A stretch of DNA of 64,000 nt from Tistrella mobilis (GTDB taxonomy: Bacteria; Pseudomonadota; Alphaproteobacteria; Tistrellales; Tistrellaceae): positions 61,290 through 125,289 of the forward strand of contig NZ_JBBIAB010000014.1 in assembly GCF_039634785.1 (NCBI RefSeq). The letters run 5' to 3'. A program made the translations under genes and the position numbers. Each line of letters begins with the position of its first letter. The stretch's first letter is position 1. This document shows, one piece after another, positions 49,656 to 59,398 of the stretch. Below the pieces are notes generated by a model that did not search any database, was not told the DNA's origin, and worked only from the letters and a program-made list of their open reading frames with translations.

Positions 49656-50525
49656 ATGCCGACCAAGATCGAAAAGGATACGGCCACGGGCCGTATGACC
49701 ACCGGCCACGAATGGGACGGGATCAAGGAACTGAACACGCCGCTGCCGAAATGGTGGCTCTGGGTGTTCTATGCCACGATCGCCTATGCGGCCGTCTGGG
49801 TGGTGCTCTTCCCGGGCATCCCGCTGGGGACCACCTACTTCAAGGGGCTGCTCGGGTATTCCACCCGCGTCGAGCACGCCCAGAACCTGGCGGCCGTCGA
49901 GGCGGGCCGGGCCGACATCCTGGCCAAGATCCGCGGTACCGACGTTGCCGACATCCTGAAGGATCCCGAGACCGCCACCTATGCGGTGGCGGGCGGCCGG
50001 GTCGCCTTCGCCGAGAACTGCGCCGCCTGCCATGCCGCCGGCGGTGCCGGTCAGGCGGGCTATCCGGCGCTGGGTGACGACGACTGGCTGTGGGGTGGCG
50101 ACATCCACGCCATCCGCCAGACCCTGCTCCACGGCATCCGCTCGGCCACCGATGCGGATACCCGGACGTCGCAGATGCCGGCTTTTGGTGAGATTCTTGA
50201 CAGGAATCAAATCCAGACCGTCGCGACCTATGTATTGTCGCTGTCAGGCGCAGCGGATCCGGCCCCGGCGGTGAAGACCGAAGGTGCTCAGATCTTTGCA
50301 GACAACTGCGCCTCCTGCCACGGCGAGACCGGGCATGGCGGCCGCGACTTCGGTGCGCCGAACCTTGCGGACCAGGTCTGGCTCTATGGCGGCAGCCTGG
50401 ACCAGGTCATGGCCCAGGTGGCGCAGCCCCGCCACGGCGTCATGCCCAACTGGGGCGGCCGCCTGGACGACGCCACCATCAACATGCTCGCAGTCTACGT
50501 CCACAGCCTGGGCGGCGGCGAATAA
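49656..50525 (+). CDS. ccoP: cbb3-type cytochrome c oxidase subunit III
   Basis: Diheme cytochrome c of 289 residues. N-terminal HEWDGIKELNTPLPKWWLWVFYATI includes the membrane anchor typical of CcoP. Heme sites are AENCAACHAAGG near 124-133 and ADNCASCHGETG near 213-222, with distal Met in TSQMPAFG and HGVMPNWGG. It receives electrons from soluble or bc1-linked cytochrome c. Confidence 0.97.
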   Translation: MPTKIEKDTATGRMTTGHEWDGIKELNTPLPKWWLWVFYATIAYAAVWVVLFPGIPLGTTYFKGLLGYSTRVEHAQNLAAVEAGRADILAKIRGTDVADILKDPETATYAVAGGRVAFAENCAACHAAGGAGQAGYPALGDDDWLWGGDIHAIRQTLLHGIRSATDADTRTSQMPAFGEILDRNQIQTVATYVLSLSGAADPAPAVKTEGAQIFADNCASCHGETGHGGRDFGAPNLADQVWLYGGSLDQVMAQVAQPRHGVMPNWGGRLDDATINMLAVYVHSLGGGE

Positions 50526-50597
50526 CCGCTTCCCCCGTCCGGCCGGTCCCATCAGAAGGGCCGGCCGGGCCGACCTCTTCCCCGAGGAGCCAGGACC

Positions 50598-52109
50598 ATG
50601 TCCACCTCCGGCATCGATATGGGCGGTCACGACGACACCACCGCCCCGCCAGCCTTGTTCGCCAACCGCCTGAAGGTCTATGCCAAGGCGGTTCAGGGTC
50701 CGGTCCGCCGGATCAAATGGGCCCTGCTGGTGGTGATGCTCGGCGTCTATTACATCCTGCCCTGGATCCGCTGGGATCGCGGGCCGGGACGCCCGGATCA
50801 GGCCCTGCTCCTCGACCTCGAAGGCCGGCGCGGCTATTTCTTCAATCTGGAGATCTGGCCCGACGAGATCTACTACCTGGCCGGCCTGCTGATTTTCGGC
50901 GCCGTGCTGCTGTTCCTGGTGACCAGCCTCTACGGCCGCCTCTGGTGCGGCTATGCCTGCCCGCAGACGGTCTGGACCGACCTGTTCATGTGGGTGGAGC
51001 GCAAGATCGAAGGCGATCGCGCCGAGCGCATCCGCCGCGACAAGGCGGCCCTCAGCTTCGACAAGGCCTGGCGCAAGGTCGCCAAGCATGGCGCCTGGGT
51101 GCTGATCGCGGCCGCCACCGGCGGCGCCTGGATCATGTACTACCGCGACGCGCCGACCGTGACCGTGGAGATCCTGACCGGCCAGGCCTCGGCCACGGTC
51201 TATTCCATGTTCGCGCTGTTCACCATCACCACCTACACGCTGGCAGGCTGGGCGCGCGAACAGGTCTGCACCTATATGTGCCCCTGGCCGCGTTTCCAGG
51301 CGGCGATGCTCGACGACCAGACGGTCACCGTCACCTATCAGGCCTGGCGGGGCGAGCCGCGCGGCAAGTACCGCAAGGGCGAGAGCTTCGATCTGCGCGG
51401 CGACTGCGTCGACTGCACCCAGTGCGTCCAGGTCTGCCCGACCGGCATCGACATCCGCGACGGCATCCAGCTGGAATGCATCAATTGCGGCCTCTGCGTC
51501 GACGCCTGCAACAATGTGATGGACAAGCTGCACCGGCCCAGTGCCCTGATCACCTGGGACACCTTCGCCAATCAGACGGCGCTGGCCAAGGGTGAACAGC
51601 CGCGGCACATGAAGATCATCCGCCCGCGCACCCTGATCTATGCCGGCCTGATCGTGGTGCTGGGGGCGGTGATGATGACCGCGATGCTGACCCGCACCCG
51701 GGTCGATGCCACCGTCATCCGCGACCGGGCGCCGCTGTTCGTCACCCTGTCCGACGGTTCCATCCGCAACGGCTATACGCTCAAGATCACCAACCGCCGC
51801 CCCGAAGGGTCTGAATTCGCGGTGACCGTCGACGGCCCCGAAGGCCTGGTCGCCAGCGTCCACACCCCCGACGGCCGCGAGCTGCCGGCCGACAATGTCG
51901 AGGTGCGCGGCGACACCCAGGGCGCGCTCCGGATGTTCATCGCCATGCCGCGCAAGGCGATCCCGGAAGAGCAGACCCCGATCGACGTGCATATCCGCAA
52001 CCTCACCACGGGTGAGGAGGCGAGTGTGGCCACCGTCTTCGTGGCCCCGCCATCGGGCGGCGACCGCACCCAGCGCGTGAACAGCGTGGCGCCGGTCCAG
52101 GTGCCCTGA
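50598..52109 (+). CDS. ccoG: Cytochrome oxidase accessory protein CcoG (FixG/RdxA)
   Basis: A 503-residue iron-sulfur membrane protein needed for copper delivery, acting as a Cu(II) reductase in cbb3 maturation. The N-terminal part has three or four helices and the LWCGYACPQTVWTDLFMWVE motif. Two [4Fe-4S] ferredoxin sites follow: CVDCTQCVQVCPTGID near 272-287 and CINCGLCVDACNN near 292-304. The C-terminal Ig-like domain is periplasmic. It belongs to the cco operon. Confidence 0.96.
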   Translation: MSTSGIDMGGHDDTTAPPALFANRLKVYAKAVQGPVRRIKWALLVVMLGVYYILPWIRWDRGPGRPDQALLLDLEGRRGYFFNLEIWPDEIYYLAGLLIFGAVLLFLVTSLYGRLWCGYACPQTVWTDLFMWVERKIEGDRAERIRRDKAALSFDKAWRKVAKHGAWVLIAAATGGAWIMYYRDAPTVTVEILTGQASATVYSMFALFTITTYTLAGWAREQVCTYMCPWPRFQAAMLDDQTVTVTYQAWRGEPRGKYRKGESFDLRGDCVDCTQCVQVCPTGIDIRDGIQLECINCGLCVDACNNVMDKLHRPSALITWDTFANQTALAKGEQPRHMKIIRPRTLIYAGLIVVLGAVMMTAMLTRTRVDATVIRDRAPLFVTLSDGSIRNGYTLKITNRRPEGSEFAVTVDGPEGLVASVHTPDGRELPADNVEVRGDTQGALRMFIAMPRKAIPEEQTPIDVHIRNLTTGEEASVATVFVAPPSGGDRTQRVNSVAPVQVP

Positions 52110-52133
52110 TCACCGGAACAGATCGATGCCTCT

Positions 52134-52155
52134 CCAGGTGCCCCCGGGCACCTGG
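52134..52155 (+). other. Hairpin between ccoG and ccoH
   Basis: CCAGGTGCCC at 52134-52143 and GGGCACCTGG at 52146-52155 form a 10-bp stem with only two loop bases, followed by AGCTTCTTT. It may be a partial terminator or mRNA stabiliser within the operon. Confidence 0.55.
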
Positions 52156-52184
52156 AGCTTCTTTCAGAGCCAGGAGACGAGCCC

Positions 52185-52745
52185 ATGGCCCGCAGTCTTC
52201 CGATGCAGCCCCGCACCAAGGCTTCCGGCCGCAAGAGCGCCTGGATCCCCTGGGTTTTCGTCGGTGGCTTCCTGGTGGTGGTGGCGGTGAACACCACGCT
52301 GATCGTCAAGGCGCTGGACGGCTTCACCGGCGTGGTGGTGGACAAGCCCTTCGAACGCGGCCTGGATTACGACCGGCTGGTCGCCGCGGTCGAGGCTCAG
52401 GACCGGCTGGGCTGGACGGTGACCACCGCGGTCGAGCCGGGCACGCCCGCGGGCGAGAGCGATTTCGCCCTGACCCTTGCCGGCCCCGATGGGCCGCTGG
52501 CCGGTGCCACGGTCGATGCCCGCCTGCAACGGCCGCTGGATGGCGAGCGGGTGGCCCTGATGGCCATGCCGCGCCCGGGCTGGCCGGCGGGCACCTGGCG
52601 GCTGGTCGGCCCCGGCGTGCGGCCGGGGCAGTGGGATCTGCACGTCATTGTCACCCGGGGCAAGGATCGCCACATTTCGACCCACAGGCTCTGGATCGCG
52701 CCCGCCACGGGCGAGGCCGGGGCGAAGTCGGGCGAGACGGAGTGA
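52185..52745 (+). CDS. ccoH: cbb3 assembly protein CcoH (FixH)
   Basis: A 186-residue FixH-family protein. One N-terminal helix (SAWIPWVFVGGFLVVVAVNTTLIVKAL) is followed by a periplasmic beta-domain (WTVTTAVEPGTPAGESDFALTLAGPDG, then WPAGTWRLVG). CcoH interacts with CcoN/CcoI and stabilises assembly. It starts 75 bases after ccoG, beyond the hairpin. Confidence 0.92.
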   Translation: MARSLPMQPRTKASGRKSAWIPWVFVGGFLVVVAVNTTLIVKALDGFTGVVVDKPFERGLDYDRLVAAVEAQDRLGWTVTTAVEPGTPAGESDFALTLAGPDGPLAGATVDARLQRPLDGERVALMAMPRPGWPAGTWRLVGPGVRPGQWDLHVIVTRGKDRHISTHRLWIAPATGEAGAKSGETE

Positions 52746-52753
52746 CCTGAACC

Positions 52754-55216
52754 ATGAGCATACCCTTGACCGGTGCCGGCCGCGAGGATGCGGCCGCGGT
52801 CGCCTGCGCCCATTGCGGGCAGCCGGTGATCGGGCGGGGAACCGCGGATGCGGCCGGGAAACGGTATTGCTGCACCGGCTGCGCCGCCGCGGCCGATCTG
52901 GTCCGCGAACTGGGCCTCGACGGGCTTTACGCCCGCCGCACGCTGGACCCGACCGCCCGGCCGCCCAGGCCGGACGAGGAACTGCCCGAGCTTGTCTCTC
53001 ATGTCCGCACCGACGACCGGGGTCGCAACACCATCGATCTGATGGTCGACGGGCTGCAATGCGCGGCCTGCGTCCAGCTGATCGAGCGGGCGATCGCCGC
53101 CGACGACCGGGTGGCGGATGCGCGCATGAACATGACCACCCGGCGGCTGCGCGTCGCCTGGCAGGGCGCGCCGGAGCTGGCCGACCGGCTGGTCAACCCG
53201 GCCGTGCGCCTGGGCTATCGCCTTCTGCCCTACGATGCCGAGCGCATGGCGGCCGCCGATGACGCCCAGGGCCGGGAGCTGATCCGCGCCATGGCAGTGG
53301 CGGGTTTCGCCGCCGGCAATGTGATGCTGCTGTCGATCGGCATCTGGGCGGCCGGTGACGCGGGCATGGGCGAGGCGACCCGCAGCCTGCTGCACTGGGC
53401 CTCGGCCCTGATCGCCCTGCCGGCGATCGCCTATGCCGGCCGGCCCTTCTTCAAATCGGCCTGGTCCGCGCTGTCGCGCGGGCGGACCAACATGGATGTG
53501 CCGATCTCGATCGGCGTGATCCTGACCGCCGCGGCCTCTCTGGCCCATACCTGGCGCGGCGAGCTGCATGCCTATTTCGACAGCGCGACCATGCTGCTGT
53601 TCTTCCTGCTGATCGGGCGGGTGCTGGATGCCCGCGCCCGCGGCCAGGCCCGCCGCACGGTGGCGGAGCTGATCGCGCTGGCGCGCCAGCCGGTTTCGAT
53701 CCTGGACGAGGCGACGGGCGCGCTGCGCCGGCTGGCGGCATCCGATGTGCGGCCGGGCATGATCGCCCGGGTGGCGGCGGGCGAACGGATCGGCGTCGAC
53801 GGCGTGGTGCTGCGCGGCCAGGGGGAGATCGACCAGAGCCTGGTGACCGGCGAAAGCCTGCCGCGGATGGTGGTGCCGGGCGACCGGGTCACCGGCGGCG
53901 CCGTGGTGCTGGGGGCGCCGCTCGACATCCGGGTCGATGCCGCGGGCGAGGACGGCCAGCTGGCCGAAATGGCCCGGCTGATCGAGGCGGCCGAGCAGCG
54001 CCGCGCCGGCCGCGTCGCCTTTGCCGACCGGGTGTCGCGGGCCTATGCGCCGACCGTACATCTGGCGGCCTTGCTCACTTTCTTCGGCTGGTGGGCGCTG
54101 ATCGGGATCGATTGGTACGATGCGCTGTCGCATGCGGTGGCGGTGCTGATCATCACCTGCCCCTGCGCGCTGGCGCTGGCGGTGCCGGCCACCCAGGTCG
54201 CCGCCGCCTCGGCCCTTGCCCGCCGTGGCGTGCTGCTGCAAAGCCCGCTGGCGCTGGAACGGCTGGGCCAGGTGGATCATGTCGTGCTCGACAAGACCGG
54301 CACGCTGACCCTCGGCCGGCCGCGGCCGGTGGGGCTGGAGGCCCTGCCCGGCGATGCGGATGCCCGCGCGCGCCTCGGCCGGGCGGCGGCGCTGGCGGCG
54401 ATGAGCCGCCATCCGCTCTCCCAGGCGCTGGCGCAGGCGGTGCCGGCCGATCTTCTGCCCGTGGCACCGGCGGGGGAGGGCGGGGAAACGGCGGTCGAAC
54501 AGGCCGGCCACGGCATGGCGCTGGGCGCGGTACGCCTGGGCAAGGCGGCGTTCTGCGGGCTGAGCGACGAGACGGCCGCGGCGATCCGGGCCGCGACACC
54601 GCTTGCCGGCGACGACATTCCGGGGCCGGAACTCTGGTATGTCGAGCCCGGTGCCGCGCCGCTGCTGATCCGTTTCGCAGATCCGCTGAGGCCCGCCGCG
54701 GCCGAGACCGTGGCGGCGCTGAAGGCGCGGGGCATGGGTGTGGAACTGGTGTCGGGCGACCGGCCCGAGGCGGTGGCGGCGATCGCCCGCGCCGTCGGCA
54801 TCGACGGCTGGACGGCCGAGGCCCTGCCGGCCGACAAGGCCCGGCGCATCCGCGACCTGACCGGCGAGGGCCGCCGGGTGCTGATGGTCGGCGACGGGCT
54901 GAACGATGCCCCGGCGCTGGCCGAGGCCGCCGCCTCCATCGCCCCGGCCGGCGGTGCCGATCTGGCCCAGGGCGCCGCCGATGCGGTGTTCCGGGGCGAG
55001 CGGCTGGATGCCGTGATCACCACACTCGCCATGGCGCGCGCCGCGGAACGCACCGCGCGTCAGAATGTCGCGGCGGCCATCGTGTACAATATGATTGCGG
55101 TACCGGCGGCGGTGGCCGGTTTCGTCACGCCGCTGATCGCCGCCCTCGCCATGAGCGGCTCGTCGCTGATCGTGATCCTGAACGCGGTCCGGCTGGGCCG
55201 CGGCGTGCGGTCCTGA
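52754..55216 (+). CDS. ccoI: CcoI/FixI copper P1B-type ATPase
   Basis: A copper-exporting P-type ATPase of 820 residues that feeds copper to cbb3 oxidase. The order is an N-terminal Cys-rich region (CAHCGQPV, RYCCTGCAAAADLV), a heavy-metal-associated domain with GLQCAACVQLIE near 98-108, eight helices with the transmembrane CPC in ITCPCALALA near 464-473, phosphorylation motif DKTGTLTLG near 511-519, and hinge GDGLNDAPAL. It lies directly after ccoH. Confidence 0.96.
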   Translation: MSIPLTGAGREDAAAVACAHCGQPVIGRGTADAAGKRYCCTGCAAAADLVRELGLDGLYARRTLDPTARPPRPDEELPELVSHVRTDDRGRNTIDLMVDGLQCAACVQLIERAIAADDRVADARMNMTTRRLRVAWQGAPELADRLVNPAVRLGYRLLPYDAERMAAADDAQGRELIRAMAVAGFAAGNVMLLSIGIWAAGDAGMGEATRSLLHWASALIALPAIAYAGRPFFKSAWSALSRGRTNMDVPISIGVILTAAASLAHTWRGELHAYFDSATMLLFFLLIGRVLDARARGQARRTVAELIALARQPVSILDEATGALRRLAASDVRPGMIARVAAGERIGVDGVVLRGQGEIDQSLVTGESLPRMVVPGDRVTGGAVVLGAPLDIRVDAAGEDGQLAEMARLIEAAEQRRAGRVAFADRVSRAYAPTVHLAALLTFFGWWALIGIDWYDALSHAVAVLIITCPCALALAVPATQVAAASALARRGVLLQSPLALERLGQVDHVVLDKTGTLTLGRPRPVGLEALPGDADARARLGRAAALAAMSRHPLSQALAQAVPADLLPVAPAGEGGETAVEQAGHGMALGAVRLGKAAFCGLSDETAAAIRAATPLAGDDIPGPELWYVEPGAAPLLIRFADPLRPAAAETVAALKARGMGVELVSGDRPEAVAAIARAVGIDGWTAEALPADKARRIRDLTGEGRRVLMVGDGLNDAPALAEAAASIAPAGGADLAQGAADAVFRGERLDAVITTLAMARAAERTARQNVAAAIVYNMIAVPAAVAGFVTPLIAALAMSGSSLIVILNAVRLGRGVRS

Positions 55217-55243
55217 CGTCCCCCTCCGGAAGGCCATCGTCCC

Positions 55244-55429
55244 ATGGACGTTCTCATCTATCTGATCCCGGCCAGCCTGCTGCTTGCAGGCGGTGCGCTC
55301 GCCGCCTTCCTGTGGTCGCTGAAGAGCGGCCAGTACGACGATATCGAAGGCGCCGCCCATCGCATCCTGATGGATGACGACGATCAGCCCGCCGACGAAC
55401 CGCCGGCGGAGAGACGGCGGCAGGGCTGA
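55244..55429 (+). CDS. ccoS: cbb3-type oxidase assembly protein CcoS
   Basis: A 61-residue membrane protein: one helix (LIYLIPASLLLAGGALAAFLW) and the conserved SLKSGQYDDIEGAAHRIL end, as in all CcoS. It takes part in heme and copper insertion. It closes the cco cluster. Confidence 0.95.
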   Translation: MDVLIYLIPASLLLAGGALAAFLWSLKSGQYDDIEGAAHRILMDDDDQPADEPPAERRRQG

Positions 55430-55657
55430 TCCACCGCCGGTTCCGCTGACGGGACCGATGGTCCGTCATATGGTCCGAAGACCGCGGAAACGGCTGATCT
55501 TCAAGATTTCATGGGGGTCCGGGTCCATTTGGCGGACCCGGGCCTCTGCGTATGCAGGCCGGGCCTGTTAGGCTGACCCTTCACGGCCATGGCGATCGAC
55601 GACCGGACAAGAAGCGGGTCGCGCACCATGGCAACCGGCGCAGGGAGGAAAGCCCGG

Positions 55658-56644
55658 ATGCTCAGGACCATGATCGGTCGCGGCCTCGCGACCTGTGCGA
55701 CCGTGCTCGGTATCGCACTTGCAACCACCGGTGTCGCACGCGCCGAGGACATCGTCCTCAAGATGGCGCATGTCTATACCCCCGGCAACATCTGGTACGA
55801 AACCGCCGAAGCCTACAAGAAGGCGGTCGAAGACCGCACCCAGGGCAAGGTGAAGATCCAGATCGCCGATTCCGGATCGACCGGCGACTGGCCGCAGTCG
55901 ATCGAAGGTCTGGCGATCGGCACCAACGACATCGTGCTGCAGTCGATCGGCACGCTCGACCGCTATGGCATCGTGGCCGGCGTCGAGGCCTTCCCCTATC
56001 TGATCCGCGATCTCGATCATTTCCGGAAGGTCTATGACGGCCCGATCGGTGCCGAACTGGCCGATGCCATCGCGGCCCAGACCCGCTTCCGCATCGTCGG
56101 CGCCGGCTATCGCGGTGCCCGCCATCTGACCGCCAACCGCGCCGTGCCGACGCTGGAGGATCTGAAAGGTCTGAAGCTGCGCGTGCCGCCGCTCAAGATG
56201 TATTCGATGACCTGGGCGAAGCTGGGTGCGAGCCCGGTGCCGATGGGCGTGGCCGAACTCTTCACCTCGATGCAGCAGAAGGTGGTCGACGGGCAGGAGA
56301 ACCCGCTCGAGATCATCGAGAGCATGCGCTATGACGAGGTGCAGAGCCATGTCATGGAGACCGCCCATGTCATCGGCGCCATGACCTTCATCTTCTACGA
56401 CGCGCGGATGAAGCGCCTGCCGGAAGACGTGCGCACCGTGCTGATCGAAGAGGGCCGCAAGGCCATGGACGATGCCAGTACCCGCATGGCGGCCATGGAA
56501 GCCGAGATCAAGAAGCGGCTTCAGGGCAAGGGCATGACCTTCGTCGCCGTCGACCGCGACGCCTTTGCGGCCAGGCTGGCCGACATGCCGGATGCCTTCC
56601 CCGATCTGAAGCCCTGGGTCGAAAAGATCCGCGCGGTCAAGTAA
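55658..56644 (+). CDS. dctP: TRAP transporter substrate-binding protein (DctP family)
   Basis: Periplasmic receptor of about 328 residues. The signal peptide (TMIGRGLATCATVLGIALATTGVARA) ends near residue 28. DctP features are LKMAHVYTPGNIWYETAEAYKKAVEDRTQGK and LKGLKLRVPPLKMYSMTWAKLGASPVPM with the key Arg, then FTSMQQKVVDGQENPLEII. TRAP systems use the sodium gradient to import organic acids. The Met at 55658 was chosen since GGGAGG lies just before; in-frame Mets exist at 55589 and 55628. It leads an operon with DctQ, DctM and two SDRs. Confidence 0.92.
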   Translation: MLRTMIGRGLATCATVLGIALATTGVARAEDIVLKMAHVYTPGNIWYETAEAYKKAVEDRTQGKVKIQIADSGSTGDWPQSIEGLAIGTNDIVLQSIGTLDRYGIVAGVEAFPYLIRDLDHFRKVYDGPIGAELADAIAAQTRFRIVGAGYRGARHLTANRAVPTLEDLKGLKLRVPPLKMYSMTWAKLGASPVPMGVAELFTSMQQKVVDGQENPLEIIESMRYDEVQSHVMETAHVIGAMTFIFYDARMKRLPEDVRTVLIEEGRKAMDDASTRMAAMEAEIKKRLQGKGMTFVAVDRDAFAARLADMPDAFPDLKPWVEKIRAVK

Positions 56645-56648
56645 GCAC

Positions 56649-57263
56649 ATGACCCCGAAGCGCACGTCCGGCCCCGGCGGCGTCGCCGCAGGGGCCGGAC
56701 GTCTGGGGCGCCTCGTCGAGCGCGTGCTCGACGGGGTGCTCGCCCTCATGATCGCGGCCATGACCGGGGCGATCGTCTGGCAGGTTTTCGCCCGCTATGT
56801 GCTGGATGCAGCCCCCTATTGGAGCGAGGAACTGGCGCGGTTCCTGATGCCCTGGATCGCGATGGTCGGATCGGCCGCGGTGCTGCGCGGCGGCGGCCAT
56901 GTCGCGGTCACCGCGCTGATCGAACGGCTGGGGTCCGGCCCGGCGGCGGCGCTGCGGATCGTCCGCGACCTGGTGATGCTGGGCGTGGCGGCGGTGCTGG
57001 TGATCCACGGCCTGGCCTTTGCCGATCTCAATTCCTTCCAGGACAGCCCCGCTTTCGAGGTGCCGATGTCGGTGCCCTATATGGCGATGCCGGTGGGCGG
57101 CGTGCTGATCGCGATCATGGTGGTGATCGCGCGGCTGTCGCGGCCGGGCGCCGACTGGGCGCTGCCCGATCCGGATGCCCCGGTGGAAGACGAGGGCGAG
57201 GGCTTCGTGCCGGTGGCGATGCGTGCCGCCGAAGCGGCGCGTGACGGAGAGGTCCGCCGATGA
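56649..57263 (+). CDS. dctQ: TRAP transporter small permease (DctQ)
   Basis: A 204-residue membrane protein with four helices, showing LDGVLALMIAAMTGAIVWQVFARYVLDAAPYWSEELARFLMPW, which is the DctQ signature. The C-terminal tail is hydrophilic and acidic (LPDPDAPVEDEGEGFVPVAMRA). It links receptor and large permease in the inner membrane. It starts 4 bases after dctP and ends in an ATGA with dctM. Confidence 0.92.
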   Translation: MTPKRTSGPGGVAAGAGRLGRLVERVLDGVLALMIAAMTGAIVWQVFARYVLDAAPYWSEELARFLMPWIAMVGSAAVLRGGGHVAVTALIERLGSGPAAALRIVRDLVMLGVAAVLVIHGLAFADLNSFQDSPAFEVPMSVPYMAMPVGGVLIAIMVVIARLSRPGADWALPDPDAPVEDEGEGFVPVAMRAAEAARDGEVRR

Positions 57264-58546
57264 CCCTGGTCGAAATCCTGCTGATCCTGATCCTGGGGCT
57301 GATGGCGATCGCGGTGCCGATCGGCTTTGCGGTGATCGCGGGCGTGGTCGGCGTGCTGCTCTGGGTCGGCGACATCAATCTGATGGTGGTGCCGCAATCG
57401 ATCTTCGGCGGCATCGACGGCTTCACCCTGCTCGCCATTCCCTTCTTCCTGCTTGCGGGCTCGCTGATGACCGCGGGCGGCATGACCCGGCGGCTGCTGG
57501 AACTGGCCGATGCCATGCTCGGCCACAAGCCGGGTGGGCTCGCCATGAGCGGCGTGGTCGCCTCCACCCTCTTCGCCGGCATTTCGGGATCGGCCGTGGC
57601 CGACACCTCGGCACTGGGCCGGATCATGATCCCGGCCATGGTCAAGGTCGGCCACAGGCCCGCTTTCGCCGCCTCGCTGATCGCGGCCGCCAATGTGGTG
57701 GCACCGGTCATCCCGCCCTCCATCCCGTTCATCGTGATGGGGGTGCTGACCAACCAGTCGATCACCAATCTGTTTCTGGCCGGCGTGATCCCGGGCCTGC
57801 TCTACACCGTCGCCATGCTCTGGATCGCGCGGCGGCTGGCGATCCGCGATGCGCCGGCGGTACGGACGGGCAAGCGGCCGCCCGGCACCGTCCGCCGGGC
57901 GCTGGCCCGCGCCGCCTTTGCGCTGCTGATGCCGGTCTTCATCCTGGTCGGCATCCGGATGGGCGTGTTCAACATCACCGAATGTTCCGGCGTGGCGGTG
58001 GTCTATGCCCTCTTCGTGGGCGGCGTGGTGCATCGGGAACTGGATCTGAAGCGGATCTATGCCGCCCTGGTCTCGGCCGGCCGCTCGACCGCGGTGATCA
58101 TGATCGTGGTCGGTGCCGCCAAGCTGTTTTCGTGGCTGCTCGCCTATACCGGGGTGCCGCAGGCGGTCTCGGCCTTCGTGCTCGCCAATGTCTCCGATGC
58201 GCTGATCTTCCTGCTGGTCGTGAACGTGCTGCTGCTGATCATCGGCATGTTCCTGGAAGCCAATGCCGCCCTGGTGATGCTGGTGCCGGTGCTCTACCCG
58301 ATCGCGCTCGCGCTGGGCGTCGACCCGGTGCATTTCGGCGTGGTGGTGGTGCTGAACCTGTGCATCGGCCTGATCACGCCGCCCGTCGGGCTCTGCCTCA
58401 ACATCGCCTGCATGATTGCGCGGTCGCCGCTGGAACGCGGCTCGGTCGCGATCCTGCCCTTCCTGGCGGCGGCGCTGGCCGTGCTGCTGCTCGTCACCCT
58501 GGTGCCGCAGGCCTCGCTGCTGCTGCCGGGCCTTGCCGCCGGCTGA
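57260..58546 (+). CDS. dctM: TRAP transporter large permease (DctM)
   Basis: A 428-residue membrane protein with about 12 helices, the translocation subunit. Family segments: FTLLAIPFFLLAGSLMTAGGMTRRLLELADAMLGHKPGGLAM, TLFAGISGSAVADTSALG, NVVAPVIPPSIPFI and the late NLCIGLITPPVGLCLNIAC. It works with the upstream DctP and DctQ. Confidence 0.94.
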   Translation: MTLVEILLILILGLMAIAVPIGFAVIAGVVGVLLWVGDINLMVVPQSIFGGIDGFTLLAIPFFLLAGSLMTAGGMTRRLLELADAMLGHKPGGLAMSGVVASTLFAGISGSAVADTSALGRIMIPAMVKVGHRPAFAASLIAAANVVAPVIPPSIPFIVMGVLTNQSITNLFLAGVIPGLLYTVAMLWIARRLAIRDAPAVRTGKRPPGTVRRALARAAFALLMPVFILVGIRMGVFNITECSGVAVVYALFVGGVVHRELDLKRIYAALVSAGRSTAVIMIVVGAAKLFSWLLAYTGVPQAVSAFVLANVSDALIFLLVVNVLLLIIGMFLEANAALVMLVPVLYPIALALGVDPVHFGVVVVLNLCIGLITPPVGLCLNIACMIARSPLERGSVAILPFLAAALAVLLLVTLVPQASLLLPGLAAG

Positions 58547-58577
58547 TGCCGCGGGCCCGAAATACTGGAGCTTTCCG

Positions 58578-59372
58578 ATGACCAAGCGTCTGGAGAACAA
58601 GACCGCCCTCGTCTTCGGTGCCGGATCGAGCGGCCCGGGCTGGGGCAACGGCAAGGCCACCGCCGTGCTCTTCGCCCGCGAGGGCGCGCGGGTGGTCTGC
58701 GTCGACCGCGTCGCCGAGGCGGCAGAAGAAACCGCCGGCATCATCCGCGATGAAGGCTTCGAGGCGATCGCGGTCACGGCCGACGTCACCTCTTCGGCCG
58801 AGATCGCGGCGGCGGTGGCGAAGACGGTCGAGACCTTCGGCCGGCTCGACGTGCTGCACAACAATGTCGGCATCACCGAGATGGGCGGGCCGGTGGAGCT
58901 GGACGAGGCGCGCTGGCGGCGGGCGATCGACGTCAACGCCACCTCGGTCTTTCTGGCCTGCAAGCATGCCATCCCGGAAATGCTGAAGGGTGGCGGCGGC
59001 GCCATCGTCAACGTGTCGTCGCTGGCGGCGATCCGCTGGACCAACTATCCCTATCTCGCCTATTACGCGGCCAAGGCGGCGGTGAACCAGATGACCGTCG
59101 CCATCGCGCTCGAATATGCAAAGCAGGGCATCCGCTGCAACGCCATCATGCCCGGCATGATGGACACGCCGCTGATCCGCACCCAGATCGTCGGCCAGTA
59201 TGCCGATGCCGAGGACATGATCGCGAAGCGCCACGCCGCCTGCCCGACCGGGCGGATGGGCGATGGCTGGGACATCGCCAGGGCGGCGGTCTTCCTGGCC
59301 TCCGACGATGCCGGCTACATCACCGGCCACTGCCTGCCGGTCGATGGCGGGCTGTCCTGCCGCGCTGCCTGA
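58578..59372 (+). CDS. SDR family dehydrogenase linked to the TRAP operon
   Basis: A 264-residue SDR. The cofactor loop reads GAGSSGPGWGNGKA, longer than TGxxxGxG, as seen in a subgroup of alphaproteobacterial SDRs. Asp in CVDRVAEAA suggests NAD. NNVGIT, the Ser in VNVSSLAAIRW and the YYAAKAAV catalytic Tyr/Lys are present. It starts 31 bases after dctM and so probably oxidises the imported compound or its derivative. Confidence 0.88.
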   Translation: MTKRLENKTALVFGAGSSGPGWGNGKATAVLFAREGARVVCVDRVAEAAEETAGIIRDEGFEAIAVTADVTSSAEIAAAVAKTVETFGRLDVLHNNVGITEMGGPVELDEARWRRAIDVNATSVFLACKHAIPEMLKGGGGAIVNVSSLAAIRWTNYPYLAYYAAKAAVNQMTVAIALEYAKQGIRCNAIMPGMMDTPLIRTQIVGQYADAEDMIAKRHAACPTGRMGDGWDIARAAVFLASDDAGYITGHCLPVDGGLSCRAA

Positions 59373-59398
59373 CGGCGATCCCGGACAAGGAGACGATC